DNA of 64,000 bases from Lindgomyces ingoldianus (taxonomy: Eukaryota > Ascomycota > Dothideomycetes > Pleosporales > Lindgomycetaceae), in the NCBI RefSeq assembly GCF_010093535.1, contig NW_022985168.1, positions 1,328,537-1,392,536 of the forward strand, in the 5' to 3' direction. Shown in pieces: positions 11,374 through 23,500 of the stretch (position 1 is its first letter; each line of letters opens with the position of its first letter). The translations under genes and the position numbers were made by a program. The notes beneath the pieces were generated by a model that saw only the letters and a list, made by a program, of their open reading frames with translations, was not told the DNA's origin and searched no databases.

Positions 11374-12759
11374 GCTGCAGGGTATAGAAAATTCTATAGT
11401 TGACCTGAGAAGTATAAAAGAAAACTTTGGAGACGCGTGCGTGTTAAGAAAATATATCCCTGAAACGGAATGAAGGTCGCAGGAATATGCTGAAGCAGGT
11501 AGGAGCAGAGCCTAGGCTGTAAATAAAGGGTACTTCCTTCGAAATAATTCCCGTTCTACAACTCCTTATCATCCAAATGGGGACATACGGAAACACCTTC
11601 TAATCTTAGACCGCCATTCCAAAGGGCCATCAGCCCTCTCAGCTTTCAGACTGAGCCTAAGGGCCCGGCCAATTGCATGCCTGCGAGTCATCATCGGAAC
11701 GGAAATATCCATGGCTGCGGTTGCACGTTAGTACTCGGCTTACGATGGGGACAGCAGCGGCGGGCTAAGCTTTGCGCAGAGGATTCCCGCCCCTGTTCCG
11801 CTGCGTGGCTTGCGGCAAGGGTCTGCCCAGCCCACACTTAATCGCCGTTAGTGTGTGTATGTCAGATGTCAGATCTGTCGAGACCCGGGAGTAGACGAAA
11901 AAAGTGTCCGCGAAGGGATGATGATAGATCATGGCTGATGAAACGGGCTGACGGAAATTGTGTTGTGGAGGTAGTGGAGGCTGAGCTAGCTTACGGGTTG
12001 GAGGTTGGCGCCGGCCTTGTAAAATTGGGTGTGGCTGAAGGCGCACGTGCTTAAGAAATTGATGTCCTGGAATTTAGTCAACCCTTTCAACAAACACACC
12101 TAGGCAGGGAATGAGATGTGACGGAGAAGTCGTGAAGAGTATTCGATAGAGCAACCCGGCGTTCTTCTATCCTCTCAGCCAAGAATATTGCTGATTTGAA
12201 GAATGGGTGAGTAGAGGGAACACTAATTCATTGAGCTTGATGGGTACAATGTGTTAGGCAACCTTCGTGAATGTTCGATGCATCTGGGTGGTATATTATC
12301 ACCAGCGATCTTTGGTTACATCTCAACCAGAGAATTCGTAACTGAGGCAGTGAGACTATGTGTCTCTCCAGATTAGAAGAAATTGCCCTTGAACTGTGGT
12401 CTCGATTAATTAAAGTCAAGAAGACAGAATCTCCTACCCAAACTTATCACCAGCCTTCCTCTGGGTGCATCAAGACATTATGGCACAACTTTGCCGTTAT
12501 CGAAACGCTATGATACTAGGAAGTGGAATCTAATTTTGTATAATTACACAGCTCTTAGAATCTTGAAAACCGCTGACTATGCACCAACCAGGTAGAACAT
12601 ATATCAAACATTAAGGGAAATACAATGCAGACCCAATTCCATAACCATTGCCAAGATCATATGCAAAAAGAAGGGTACACGCATCAGTGATATCAATATT
12701 TTCCCACCTAAACGCCTGGGGCCCAAACTAACACACATCATCTATGTAGAAAGGGGTAG
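11374..12759. promoter_or_regulatory. Spacer carrying the aminotransferase promoter
   Basis: 1.4 kb between the aminotransferase start and the FAS beta stop. It must hold the aminotransferase promoter and the FAS beta 3' untranslated region. Small open frames here show no domains. Confidence 0.5.
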
Positions 12760-15700
12760 TTAAGCAGCCTGCACCTCAGTCCAAGTATCCAATACCCCCT
12801 TCAGCCTCTCACTCCCCGTAACCTCATAGGCATACTCAAACGCCTCCTTCGAAATATCGAATGGCCGTGCAGTGACATTGGGAATATATCGACCAATTAG
12901 CTTTTCTGGATCCATCCAGTCCTTGCGGATATTTTGCTCGAGGACCTCACGGAAGGCTGCGAGGTTGGGGCGTAGGAAGGAAGAGTGGAAGGGGACGTCA
13001 ATGCCGGCGAGTGGTATGGTGGCTTTCCCACGCTCGACGGAGAGAATGTCTCTGTTGGAATTGGCGGAGACGTGTCTCTTGATGATTTCATCAATGGGGG
13101 CAGGGGAAGCGGAGGTGGCGAGTTCGTTGCAGACATCGGTTAGATTTTGGAGATTGCGAAGTGTGCCTGCGCAGACGTATTGCCTGTTTTCGACGTTGTA
13201 GTTAACGATTTCGAGAAGAGCGGCGGTCTCGGTGCTGAGAGCCGTCACAATTGCTTCTAGTTTTCTAACATCAAAGCCTTTGGTGACCCGACTCGGATCC
13301 ACTGCCATCATACCAAACTCAGAGCGGCCTTCCTCATCGCGCTCCACAGCGACTTGCATGGACAAGCCCCTGTAAAATACAATGCTGAGGATCTGCTCCA
13401 TCGGCATCATATTCGCAATGGCACAAAGGGCGGCATACTCTCCGAGTGAATGGCCTGCATATTTGCTATTGTCACTGATTAAGCCCTTCTCGTCCATATC
13501 TGCAAAGGAAGCCTTCTCCATGACCGTGAGCGCGGGTTGCGCGAACTCGGTCGAGAAGAGCAACCCCTTTGGGTGACGGTAGGTGTATGAAGGGCTGTGC
13601 TCGTTGATGTCGAAGAAGCGTTTTGTTGTTTTGTTGCCAGATTTATCATAGGAGTCATAGGTCATGGAAAGGTAATTCTTGCGAATAGCGGCTCCTCGCT
13701 TTCCGCCGAAATGGATAGTGAGTTGCTTGGGATTTTTCTTGACGATATCGGAGATACGGAAACCTGATTGCATGCATAAGCGAAGTTCTCAATTATAAGG
13801 CGTTAAGGAAGCTTACCGTAAGTCTCATCAAAGTGCTTGTCAGCACGGTCCCAGACTTGCCGTGCAGCAGTGCTCGTCTCATACAAGTCCATACCCATAT
13901 TGGCCTCTTGGCTGCCCTGTCCAGTGAAGATATATGCAGTCTCGGTTGGCTCGACTTCACATTCTCCAACAAGCACCTTCTCCTGACTAGCTACATTGCG
14001 TGCCTCTACCTTGATGATCTTGTTGCCCTCTAGCATAGCTATGTGCTCGAGGTGAACTTCAATGTTATCGCCCGCCTTGATCATACCACTGAACGAAGCA
14101 CTGAAGTTTCGCATAGCGGTTAAGTTGTTCTCCGCGCAACGCATTTCACAGATGCTGCGAATAATGGCGCTAGAATGCATGCCGTGTGTGATTGGACCTG
14201 GAAGACCAGCATACTGCGCAAAGGCTGACGAAACGTGGATCGGGTTGAAGTCTAGTGAGATTCTTGAATAATCCCCATTGTCCTTGGGAGCAGCGAAGAC
14301 GAATCCCTCTTCAGAGTTGTCAAGAGAGACCGGGCGTTCGAGCATGATTCGCTTTTGTACAATTGTCCCATGCCGTTCGAGGTAGCCCATGACTGGATTT
14401 CCGGCCGCAGTCGGCATAGAGTTGGCAAGTGAGTCGTAGTGGATTGTGCCAATTTCAGCTGGAGCCTTGGATTCCTTGGAGCTTGCGAAGACCTTCCCGA
14501 TGGTCCTGATGCGGCTGTGCAGGCCCTTTGCCTTGAGTGCGGAGAAAGTCTCCAGCTCAAAAGTTAGAGTCTTCTCAGACAGCTCGTCAGCCTCTATCGG
14601 GTCACGGAATGTGATCCACTCCTTTGATAACAAAAGGTTAGCCTGACTTGCTGAGGTGAACTGCACTTTTCGTGTCTCTTCCTTACGAGTGGTGAATGAC
14701 TCGGAGAAGTCGGTGTAAGTTCCTCGATAGAAGAATTCCGAGACAACATCCATAACCGGAATGCGGTCTCTGCTGATTGTTGCGCAGATCTCCACAGTCT
14801 TGCCAGTATCACCGATCGTAATGGAGGTAGTTCGAGCAAAGCTCTCCGTCTTGTCGCCAACTTTCAAAGGATTAGCTCCAGGGTGCATGTGGAACTTGTT
14901 AGACAAGTGGACGAGCTTCAAAAGATCTCCATGTACAAGCAGAAGAGCTTTCATGATAGCCTTCCAGCCAACCACAATAGCGAAGTCCATGGGGATCAAG
15001 CCGTTGGGGTCCGTTCCCCTCATACCACCACCAATGGTTTGCATGAACTTCTCAACAAGGCCCTGAGTAATAACAAGCTCTCCACCATTGGCTTTATAAG
15101 TTTGTCGCCCAGCTGGTAGAGCAGGCGTCTTGTAGGCCTTTCCAACCCAGAGCTTCTTGTAGAAGTCGCAGATACGATCCGTACGGCCTTCAGTATCCTC
15201 GTGCAACAAAGAGTGGGGAGTCTCCGGGTGGTACGAAAATCGGAACTCAAGGGGGATGGGCTCATTCAAGGCATTCTCGTAGCAGTACATGCGCAGGATG
15301 ATCTTGTTACCAGGCTCAGTAGCAATGGACAAGTCAGTTTGGGTGTTACCATTGCTGCTCATTGTGATGGAGACGTAGTTGTGTCGCAATTTGTCCGTGA
15401 TCATAACGGAGAGGCCTGGGGTAGGAGCAAAGGCTTGCCGGATAGGGTTCGGAATCATCGAGTGACCGCTCATAACAGTCTTACTTTTGAATACTGCGTA
15501 TCTCCAGGAGAGTTTCTTACCAGCAAGTAAATCAAACCAAGAATCTGGAGAGGGTAGCTCTTGAGCATCTGAAGGGATCTTAAAGGTTGTAGCATTGGGC
15601 TCAGTGACAATCTGAAGGCCGTGTTGTTGCCTGGCCGACTTTCGTGAAGTGTGATGACCAAAGAACTCTACAAAAGGAATCTTCTGTCGCATGCCCCCAT

Positions 15701-18700
15701 AATTCTGCTGTAGTATCTGCTCAAGGTGGCCGTCTTTTATATTATCTAGGATAACCTTGACTGGCTCGTTGATGTTCTCAGGCGTCGCATATGTAACTGC
15801 CACAGGGCCTTGGAGAATGCAGGTCCGCTGCACATCCTCATCGACAACAGCGTCGACGAACTCAGACTGCCAGAGAGAATCTTTCTTGAACCAGGTCTCA
15901 AAGTTATTGTCCAGAACGGGGATGAACGGGACTGGCTTCTGACCAGGTCTGCGGCAAATAGACAGGAAGAAGTCTTGATCTTCCTGATTAATGAGTTGAG
16001 TTTTGCTCTCCTGGTAAGCCTGAGAAAGGTTTCTCAAAGCCTCGAATGGTTCGTCAAAGTCGGCATAGCTCGTGAAGATGGGTTGTGTCAATTCCCAGTT
16101 GGAAAGCGGCAATCGCTCTTCAATGCGCCGGACGAAATCGCCAAAGAGCCGGATATAAGAAGGATCGATCCACTGGGAGCGCTTGCTGAGGTATAGTAGG
16201 TTGACCATACGTCTGGCAATATCGGCGTAGGTCATGTCTTTAAGATCGACTGCCCTACTGGTCGAATAGTCGTAACCGAACCAGACCTTCTGGAAATCCT
16301 TGTTGAGGCGTTCTATGATGTAGTCGCGCTGTCCCTGTATCACGGAGAGCTGCTTCTTCTTATCGAGAGAGAAGATCTTCTTGTCCATCTCAGCCCAAAA
16401 TTGCACACCACGAGTAGCGATCTTGTGGATTGGCTGGCCCATCTCAGACTTGACGGTGATGATGCCTTTGCACGACTGCCACATGGCATCCTCAACACCC
16501 TCGCAAGCTGCAATAGCCTGCTTGGCTGCAAGAGAAGTATGAGCCTCCTTCGCGACCATCATGCGACTGCCGAAAAGAACACCATCAAAAGGCATGGGAG
16601 GTTGGTTGAACTTTGCCGCCCAGGTTCCGGTAAGATAAGGGAAGGTGTCGTCTGCTCCACCGAATCCACTTCCCGCAACCAAGATGATGTTTGAACACCT
16701 CCTGATAGCAGCGTAAGTCTGGAGGATGGGTTGGTGGAAATCTTCCGTGGAGTGATGGCCTCCTCCTCTTCCTCCGGTCCACTGCATCATAATCGGGAAG
16801 TTAGGGTGGGCTTTAGCAATCGTAATGACAGCCTTGATAGCGTCCACATTTCCTGGTTTAAATGAAATATGCTTCAGACCGAGATCCTCGATATAGCCTG
16901 TAGCAACGTCGAGAGACGGGACACCGGCGCCGAGTGTAATTCCATCGATTAAGGTTCCTTGGGCGATGAGACTCTTGACTAACGGGATTTGCCATTGAAT
17001 AGCTCGGGGAGCGGAATAGATCAAGTTTAGAGTGATTCCTTTTCCGGCGGGAATGAGTTGCTCGATCATGCAAATAGCCTTAACGAGCGCGTCTTCATTG
17101 TGATAACCTCCGGCTGCCAGCTCAACATGATAACCAGCATTGATGACAGCTGCGACAAAATCAGGGTGAACAGTGGTAGGAGTCATGCCCGCAACCATAA
17201 GTGGTGGCACACCTAACAGCTGGCTCATCTTCGTACTGACCATTGTCCTTCCTGATGCATCAGAGAGCAGGCTCGGTTCGAAGTCTCGCAGCCAATCAGC
17301 CGACTTCTGAGTTGAGACTTCAGAAGGCGCATCAAATAGGTCTGGCTTGTAGCCAACATGTGGAAGAGATCCTTGAAGGGGCCCAGCAAGAATGACACGA
17401 GTTCCAGTTCCTTCCTTTGATCGGTGGAGGAGTGTACCAACCCCAGAAGTCTCACCAGGACCAAAGTCAATAATGCAGCTGCGGGTTGGGAAAATGGTCG
17501 CAGCTGGCCAGTCGACCATTTGGGTGGTGATGGCGTCGGTGAGAATGGGGAAGAGGGCCTCCTCCTCAACTTCCCTCAAGTCCCGACCTGTCTTGCTGTC
17601 ATATACGGGGATTAGAAGATCACTAGGCTTGATCATAATAGTGTGGCGCATCATGTCATCTACAATGATGGACCTGGATTCCGCGAGATAGAAGGTATGG
17701 AAAGGGGCGGTGATGGGTAGAAACCGCGTGGTGAGAGCTTTCGAGCTGGGCTTTGCCTTTTGCTGGACATTTTTCAGCTCCTCAAGCCAAGAAGCTAGGC
17801 TCTTCAACGACTCTGGCGGACCACCAACAACGATGTTCGACGGTCCATTGACAAGAGCAATGGCTACTCGTCGGTTCTCAGGGAGATGTTGGTTGAATGC
17901 CTTGATCTGCTTCTCGAGGTCTGCTCGGTAGAGATGCATTACATTCATCATCGGCGTTGGGTCCTCTTCGGAGTTGTCCAAGTCCACCATCTTCTGCCAA
18001 GCAGTCTTCATTGGAAATTTTTGCTGGCTGCGACAGCCGGTGTAGAAAAGCGCAATCAGACATGATCTGAATGCACCTTCAAAGTCGTCCCACGTCCTGC
18101 AGGTTGCAATACCTGCCGCAACAATGATGCCCTGGCTGTGACCAGTCGATCCGTGCAAGTTCTCGACCACCTCTCCTGGTGTGAGTTGCCAGATCTTGCA
18201 AGCAACGTAAAAGCTGGCCAGCTGGCCTAGAGCAATTAATGGAAAGCTGACAGGCGCCGAGAGCAAGTACTCTGGATCTGGAGTCGTTTCCGGTTTCTTT
18301 AACCAATTGAAGAAGTCCAGGCCCTTCGGGTATTGGTTAATTGTCGTCTCGTCGTCAAGAAGCTGTTCGAAGATCATTGACGCGTAATCTAGGATATCGT
18401 CTAGGAGGCAGCCGTATGTCGCATATAAATCTCGTAGTTCTTCGAAGTAGTGCTGTGTGTTTCCCTGACCACCGAAGACTGTGTATATGGGTGTTCGCTC
18501 GGATGGATGTGATGCTGCGAAAAGATGCGGTATGCGGTTTCCCACAGGCCGTTGCATGAGATGCATAGCCTCGTAGTATGATCTTATGACATCTTGTTTA
18601 TTTGCTAGCTCCGACGTCTCTCCTGGCAGCTCTGCAGCGCGGGTGTGGATGTCCTTACCCTGCAGATGCTCGCTTGCTAGCTTCTCCACTACTTTCGAAA

Positions 18701-18971
18701 ACAGCTCAGAGGACATAGTGGTCGACGCATCTTCGCGGCTGGCAAGAAACCTCAGGAACTGCACCAGGAGTTGCAAGTGAGATGACGGCTCCTGAAACTT
18801 CTTGTCTGTGTAACACGTGAGAAAGTCATTTCGCCTGCGGCAGGCAAATAGCCTCAGGTGTTCAGGCACGGGTAGCTGGAAGTTTACACTAGCATAAGTG
18901 CACTCGACGACATACTCGGCCTCCTTGTTGTCGGCGGGCAGGCGTGGTGACGCGAAGCCGAGAGCCTCCAT
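12760..18971 (-). CDS. Fatty acid synthase subunit beta (TOXC-like, cluster-dedicated)
   Basis: Exons 18971-13817 and 13763-12760 join across a 53-nt intron (13816-13764), giving 2,052 residues, the usual full length. Domain order is that of fungal FAS beta. The acetyltransferase is at about 150-530, with the active Ser279 in GHSQG. The FMN enoyl reductase is at about 570-1050 (PLMVAGMTPTTV). The dehydratase is at about 1200-1650, with a hot-dog motif NPIHVSSAF (His1579) and GPITHGMHS. The malonyl/palmitoyl transferase follows TGQGSQ to the end, with Ser1824 in GHSLGEY. All catalytic residues I can place are present, so it should be active. With the alpha subunit encoded 1.6 kb upstream it would form an alpha6beta6 cytosolic complex. 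Primary-metabolism FAS genes in these fungi are often divergent neighbours; here the two lie head to tail next to an aminotransferase, P450 and NRPS, which points to a dedicated medium-chain FAS, as ToxC is for HC-toxin. Confidence 0.93.
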
Positions 18972-20590
18972 TGTCTAGAATTGTGAACGAAAGTAGGCAG
19001 GTGTTCGAGGCTGAGATAGACGATAGAATAGATTGGGTATTAAGTGGCAACGAGTGAATCCTGGGTATATACAAAGAAGCGGCAATTGCAAATGAAAGAG
19101 TCTCGGTGTAAAGGCAAGGGAGAGATGATGTATTTGCCCATATTATTTCTCGCTCGAAGGCACGAGCATGACCCCAGCGACCTTCTAAGCAGTTCGTGAT
19201 GTTGGCCGAGTTAGTGCAGCTTACGTGCTATATCGGGATGATTGGATGTTGGTGGAAGGTTTGGGGCTGAGTGTTGTTCCCCGGATGGACTCAGATGTCT
19301 GTGCTTGCCGCTTAAGGTGGCTGACAACCAAGGGCATGGACGCAAGGCCGAATGAGGCGTGCCGGAGTAGCTTTCTTCGCTCAATACAATACCATATTTT
19401 CGATACAATACGAAACGCACCGCGCTTATGGTAGAAATAAGGCAGGCAGGGGCTTGCACAGCGGGGCACAGACCGCTACATCATGGAGTTCGACTTTTGC
19501 CGCGCCGCGTCTTTGCCCCCCCTGTTCTCAGCCCCCCCCCCCTGCAAAGCTTGTTCATCGTTTCACACGAAACCTAAAAATGACGATGGCTGAGATGTGC
19601 CACTGATAAAATCCCAGCCTAGGTGCCTGGAACGCCCCCCGCTCCGCTCCTTGATCCATCCCCGCTCAGACGCGCAACCCGCGGGCACGCCCAAGATGAA
19701 TGGTCGGACTCCGTTGGCTGGCTGGCTGGCTGGCCAGCTGGCACCAGCGAAGTGGATCGCGCGTCGCTGTCTAGCCGTCGCTGAGCAGCTGGGGGAGAGT
19801 TGGAATCAATCATCCTTGGCGGGAAAGTGGGGTTGGCGTTGAAAATTTGAGACCCGGGCTTGGTGTTAATGAGAGCATGGGACATTGCTCGGGGACGGGG
19901 TTGAGAGAGAAGACAGTATACTGAAGAGTGTTACTTAAGGCTAGAATTAAAAGAAATAAGAGGATTCTCGTTACCTACCAAAACAAGAGTCACGCGGAAT
20001 CGTAGTCTAGAAACACTCACCGCATCCTCCCATGAGATCATGGATAGGTAGGCTTACCAAAAAAAATACAGATTTTCTAAGGCGGAGGCGTTGACACGAT
20101 CTAAAAATGGAAGTCATTGTATTACATTGTCACTGAGTACTATCTCGGGTGAAGTTTACCTTCCAAGCTGCCGACATTTCGTGATATAGTTGTTACCAAC
20201 TTTGGTGGAAGGGGTACTGATTTATGGCCATAAGGCGGTCTTCGCAGTTTGAGGGGAATTGTGGAGATTCTGAGAGCACAGGGACGATGAGAAACCGAGT
20301 TAATTGCCCAAAGGAGGGTATCTGGGGGTGTGTATGATTAAGGGAGCGAACTAGGTAGCGTAGAACTATAGTACGCTGTAGGATTAGGGTATTGATGCTA
20401 GAAACATACATTATAAAATAAAGCTGAACATCAACCCTGGGCTATTTACAGTGGAAGATTTAAATAAAAAAAAACCCTAACGAGTGACCATCTATCCCAA
20501 CCCAGAATTCTAGATGTGGCCAAAGTTTCATCCAAATACCACACATAATGCACCAAATCAAATATATGCAGACCCAAGTCGAAGTATTAT
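18972..20590. promoter_or_regulatory. FAS beta promoter and FAS alpha 3' region
   Basis: 1.6 kb between the two FAS genes. It includes a GC-rich part (19480-19880) with a run of ten C near 19530 and a short (GGCT)n microsatellite at about 19715-19735. No gene is recognised. Confidence 0.5.
19715..19735. repeat. (GGCT)n microsatellite
   Basis: About five tandem copies of the tetranucleotide GGCT upstream of the FAS beta gene. No function is apparent. Confidence 0.7.
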
Positions 20591-23500
20591 TTACATCTCC
20601 ATGCTCATAGGCAACCTCGCATCCGGATTCGTCAAGAACTCAGTCTCCATCTCTTTGCTATAGGGTGGATCATCCTTAGCCCTGAACATCGTGTTGGTCA
20701 TCATCGATTTATGGAAGTGATGGTAAGCCTTGTCCTGCCTCCTCCGCACCTTCTGGAGGTAGGCGTCGTATGCATCCTTGCCTGCAGCAGCAAAAAGGTA
20801 CTTGGGGTGAACGCCGATAGCCTGGGCGCCCTTCTGGCCGAATCCGAAGGAACTCACGATGAAAGCTTTGACTTCCTCACTGGTCTGGATCGTCTCGTTA
20901 GGGAAAGCGATATGGTCGAACTTCTCGAGAGCATTGTCGATATTGTCGGCGTTACGGTTACCGGGAATCATGCTAGAGTTCATGATCTGGAGGGCGCCGT
21001 TGAGCATCCAAGCAGCTGCAGCGCCCTTAGGGTGGCCTGTAAGATGCTTCTGGAAGACGGCCATGACCGGATTGCCCTTGGTCCTGCCAAGCTGGGACAT
21101 CTGCTCTTGAATAACGCTACACTCATTGAGCTCATTCTTGACCGTTGAAGTGCCATGGAATGATGCAACCTGGATGTCATCAACAGTAAGACCCCAGGTA
21201 GCAAGGGCACCACGCATAGGTGAGATCTTAGAATCTCTCTTCCAGAATTCGTTTCCGTAGCTGTTAAGCACCTCTTGCCGTTGTTTTTGAGCTTCAGAGG
21301 CAATCGCCTCGACACGGTGTTGACGGTAGGCATCGATGTCAAAATTGACCTGGCCGGATTTGTAAGACGAGATTTCTTGTTGGAGGTAATCGAGCTCAGA
21401 TTGCTGGTTTTCCTTGATCTGGTTCATACGGAGGTCGATTTGACGCTTGCGGTAGGTAATGTTCAGGAGCGGAGATTCAAAGCTACTCTTGGACGCGCCG
21501 CTGATATTGATGATGCCACGCCCAGGGGCAGGAAGAGACCTCCCTGCTTTGTCGCTAGCTGTGCGCGTCATTGCGATGACACCATGGATGGGAAGACCCA
21601 TCTCAAGCGCAAGTTTCGCGTTTGTGAGCAGTTGGATGCCACAACCCTCCGACTCCACGAACCCACTTCGAGTAGTGGTCGCAGGACGAGACATTTCCTG
21701 GGGAGTCCTGCCACGTGCAAAGTCCTCATCGGTGTTGTTGGTTGCTTTCATGTTAGCGAACTCATAAGCAACGTCTTTAGCAAGGTAGTCGTATCCGCCA
21801 ACAACCACAGCCTTAGCCTTTCCGCTAGAGATAACTTCGTAGCCGACGTCAAGTGACTCGAGAGCAGTTGCGCAGGCACCAACGGGGGTGATGTTTGGTC
21901 CACAGGACGATAGCAGTAACATGTTAATCCACGCACTGCCAGTGTTGATGAAAGACTCTGCCAGAACGTCGTTCTGAACCGCTTTGTCCATGAATCTCTC
22001 CTTATAGATTCCTTGCAGCGATGCAGCTCCTCCGAAACCAGAGCCCACACATACACCAAGTTGAGAAACATGAATGTACTTGTAGAACTCATAGGGATCT
22101 GTCACGCCGGCAGATAGCATTGCTTCGGCTGTGCAAACCAATGCATACAGTGTCGCAGGATCAACCTGGTTTATAATGTCGTCCGTAATACCATATGTTT
22201 TGGCACACCAGCCGGTAGGGACTTGGCCGCCGACGGTGCGATCAAAAACTAACGACTTCGGTACCATCAACCGAGCTCCCTTGTGGAGAGTGACCATGCA
22301 GCTTTCCGATCCAGAGATGGGCTTGATGGTAACCTTGCTACCATTTTCACGGAGCAGGTCAGCTGCACTTTCCTTCGAAACTTCGAAAGGAGCGAAGTCG
22401 TGTTGGAGGTCGATCTCGTGAAGCACCTGCCGGGCAGCTGGGTCGGGTCCATCGAGGGTCCGAGCATCGAGAATGCGGATGCCGCTGTGCTTGAGAATGT
22501 GATCCTCATACTTTTGTTTGATCTCGCAATCGGTGATTGGCTTCTTTGTGTCCTTCTCGATCCAGCCGCTGTATGGAAGGCCTTCGGTGCTCTGATACTC
22601 AATGAGTCCCATCATCCAGGCCATCTCGATGAAGCCTTCTAACGAAAATTGACCCTGGGATTCCATTTGCCATCGAGTGCGGGAGCTTCCGTGAGGACCG
22701 ACTTCGCCGAATCCGACAACAACAACGACCTTCTCAAGGTCAATCATCCCTTCAAGTGCGGAGAGCTCCTGAACTTCAGAAGTATAGTTCGGAAGATTAG
22801 GGAAGTCAAACTTGATGTTGGCCCTCTTCTTGAAGGGGTTGGCGAACTGCTTGGTGGGGGAGAGCGGTCCATTGCCGGGCTTATCAAATTCAGCTCTCTG
22901 CTCCTTAACCAATGCCCGGCGGCTAGAGCTAATATCAGCAATTTCCTTCCGTATTGTTGCAACCTCATCCTTTAGGTTCGGGAAAGTGCTCATTCCGCCA
23001 CTTAGATCAGCCATGAGTGGTTCAGTCTGTGTAACTTCGAGCAACGGTGAGGCCATCAGACTCATGATGTTCAGAGCCATTTCATCTTGCGAAAAGGTCT
23101 TAACACCTAAAGCCTCCACGCCCTCAGCGACCATATCGTTGTCATTCATCAAACTGGTACCTCGAGTCCAACCAATGATTGCACCACAGATAGACAGATA
23201 CTCAGACCAGTCCTCAGTGTACCATTTGTTTAAGAGACCCTCTAGACCCAGTTTCGATTCGGAGTAGAGGCCATCTCCTCCAAAAATACCGTGGTTAGGA
23301 GACAAAGGCAGAAGGACCTGCGCTGGTCGGGTCGTGATGCGATGGCTCTCTTTGGCCTTCTTGATGGCTCCAAGAAGACGAAGAGTGTTCGTGAGCATCA
23401 CGCGATGAGCAAGTTCAGACTTTGGTCCAAGCTCAACACCATTAGCAGTCTCAGAAATGGCTGCAAACGGTATGACGTGATCTAGATCCCACTCACACTC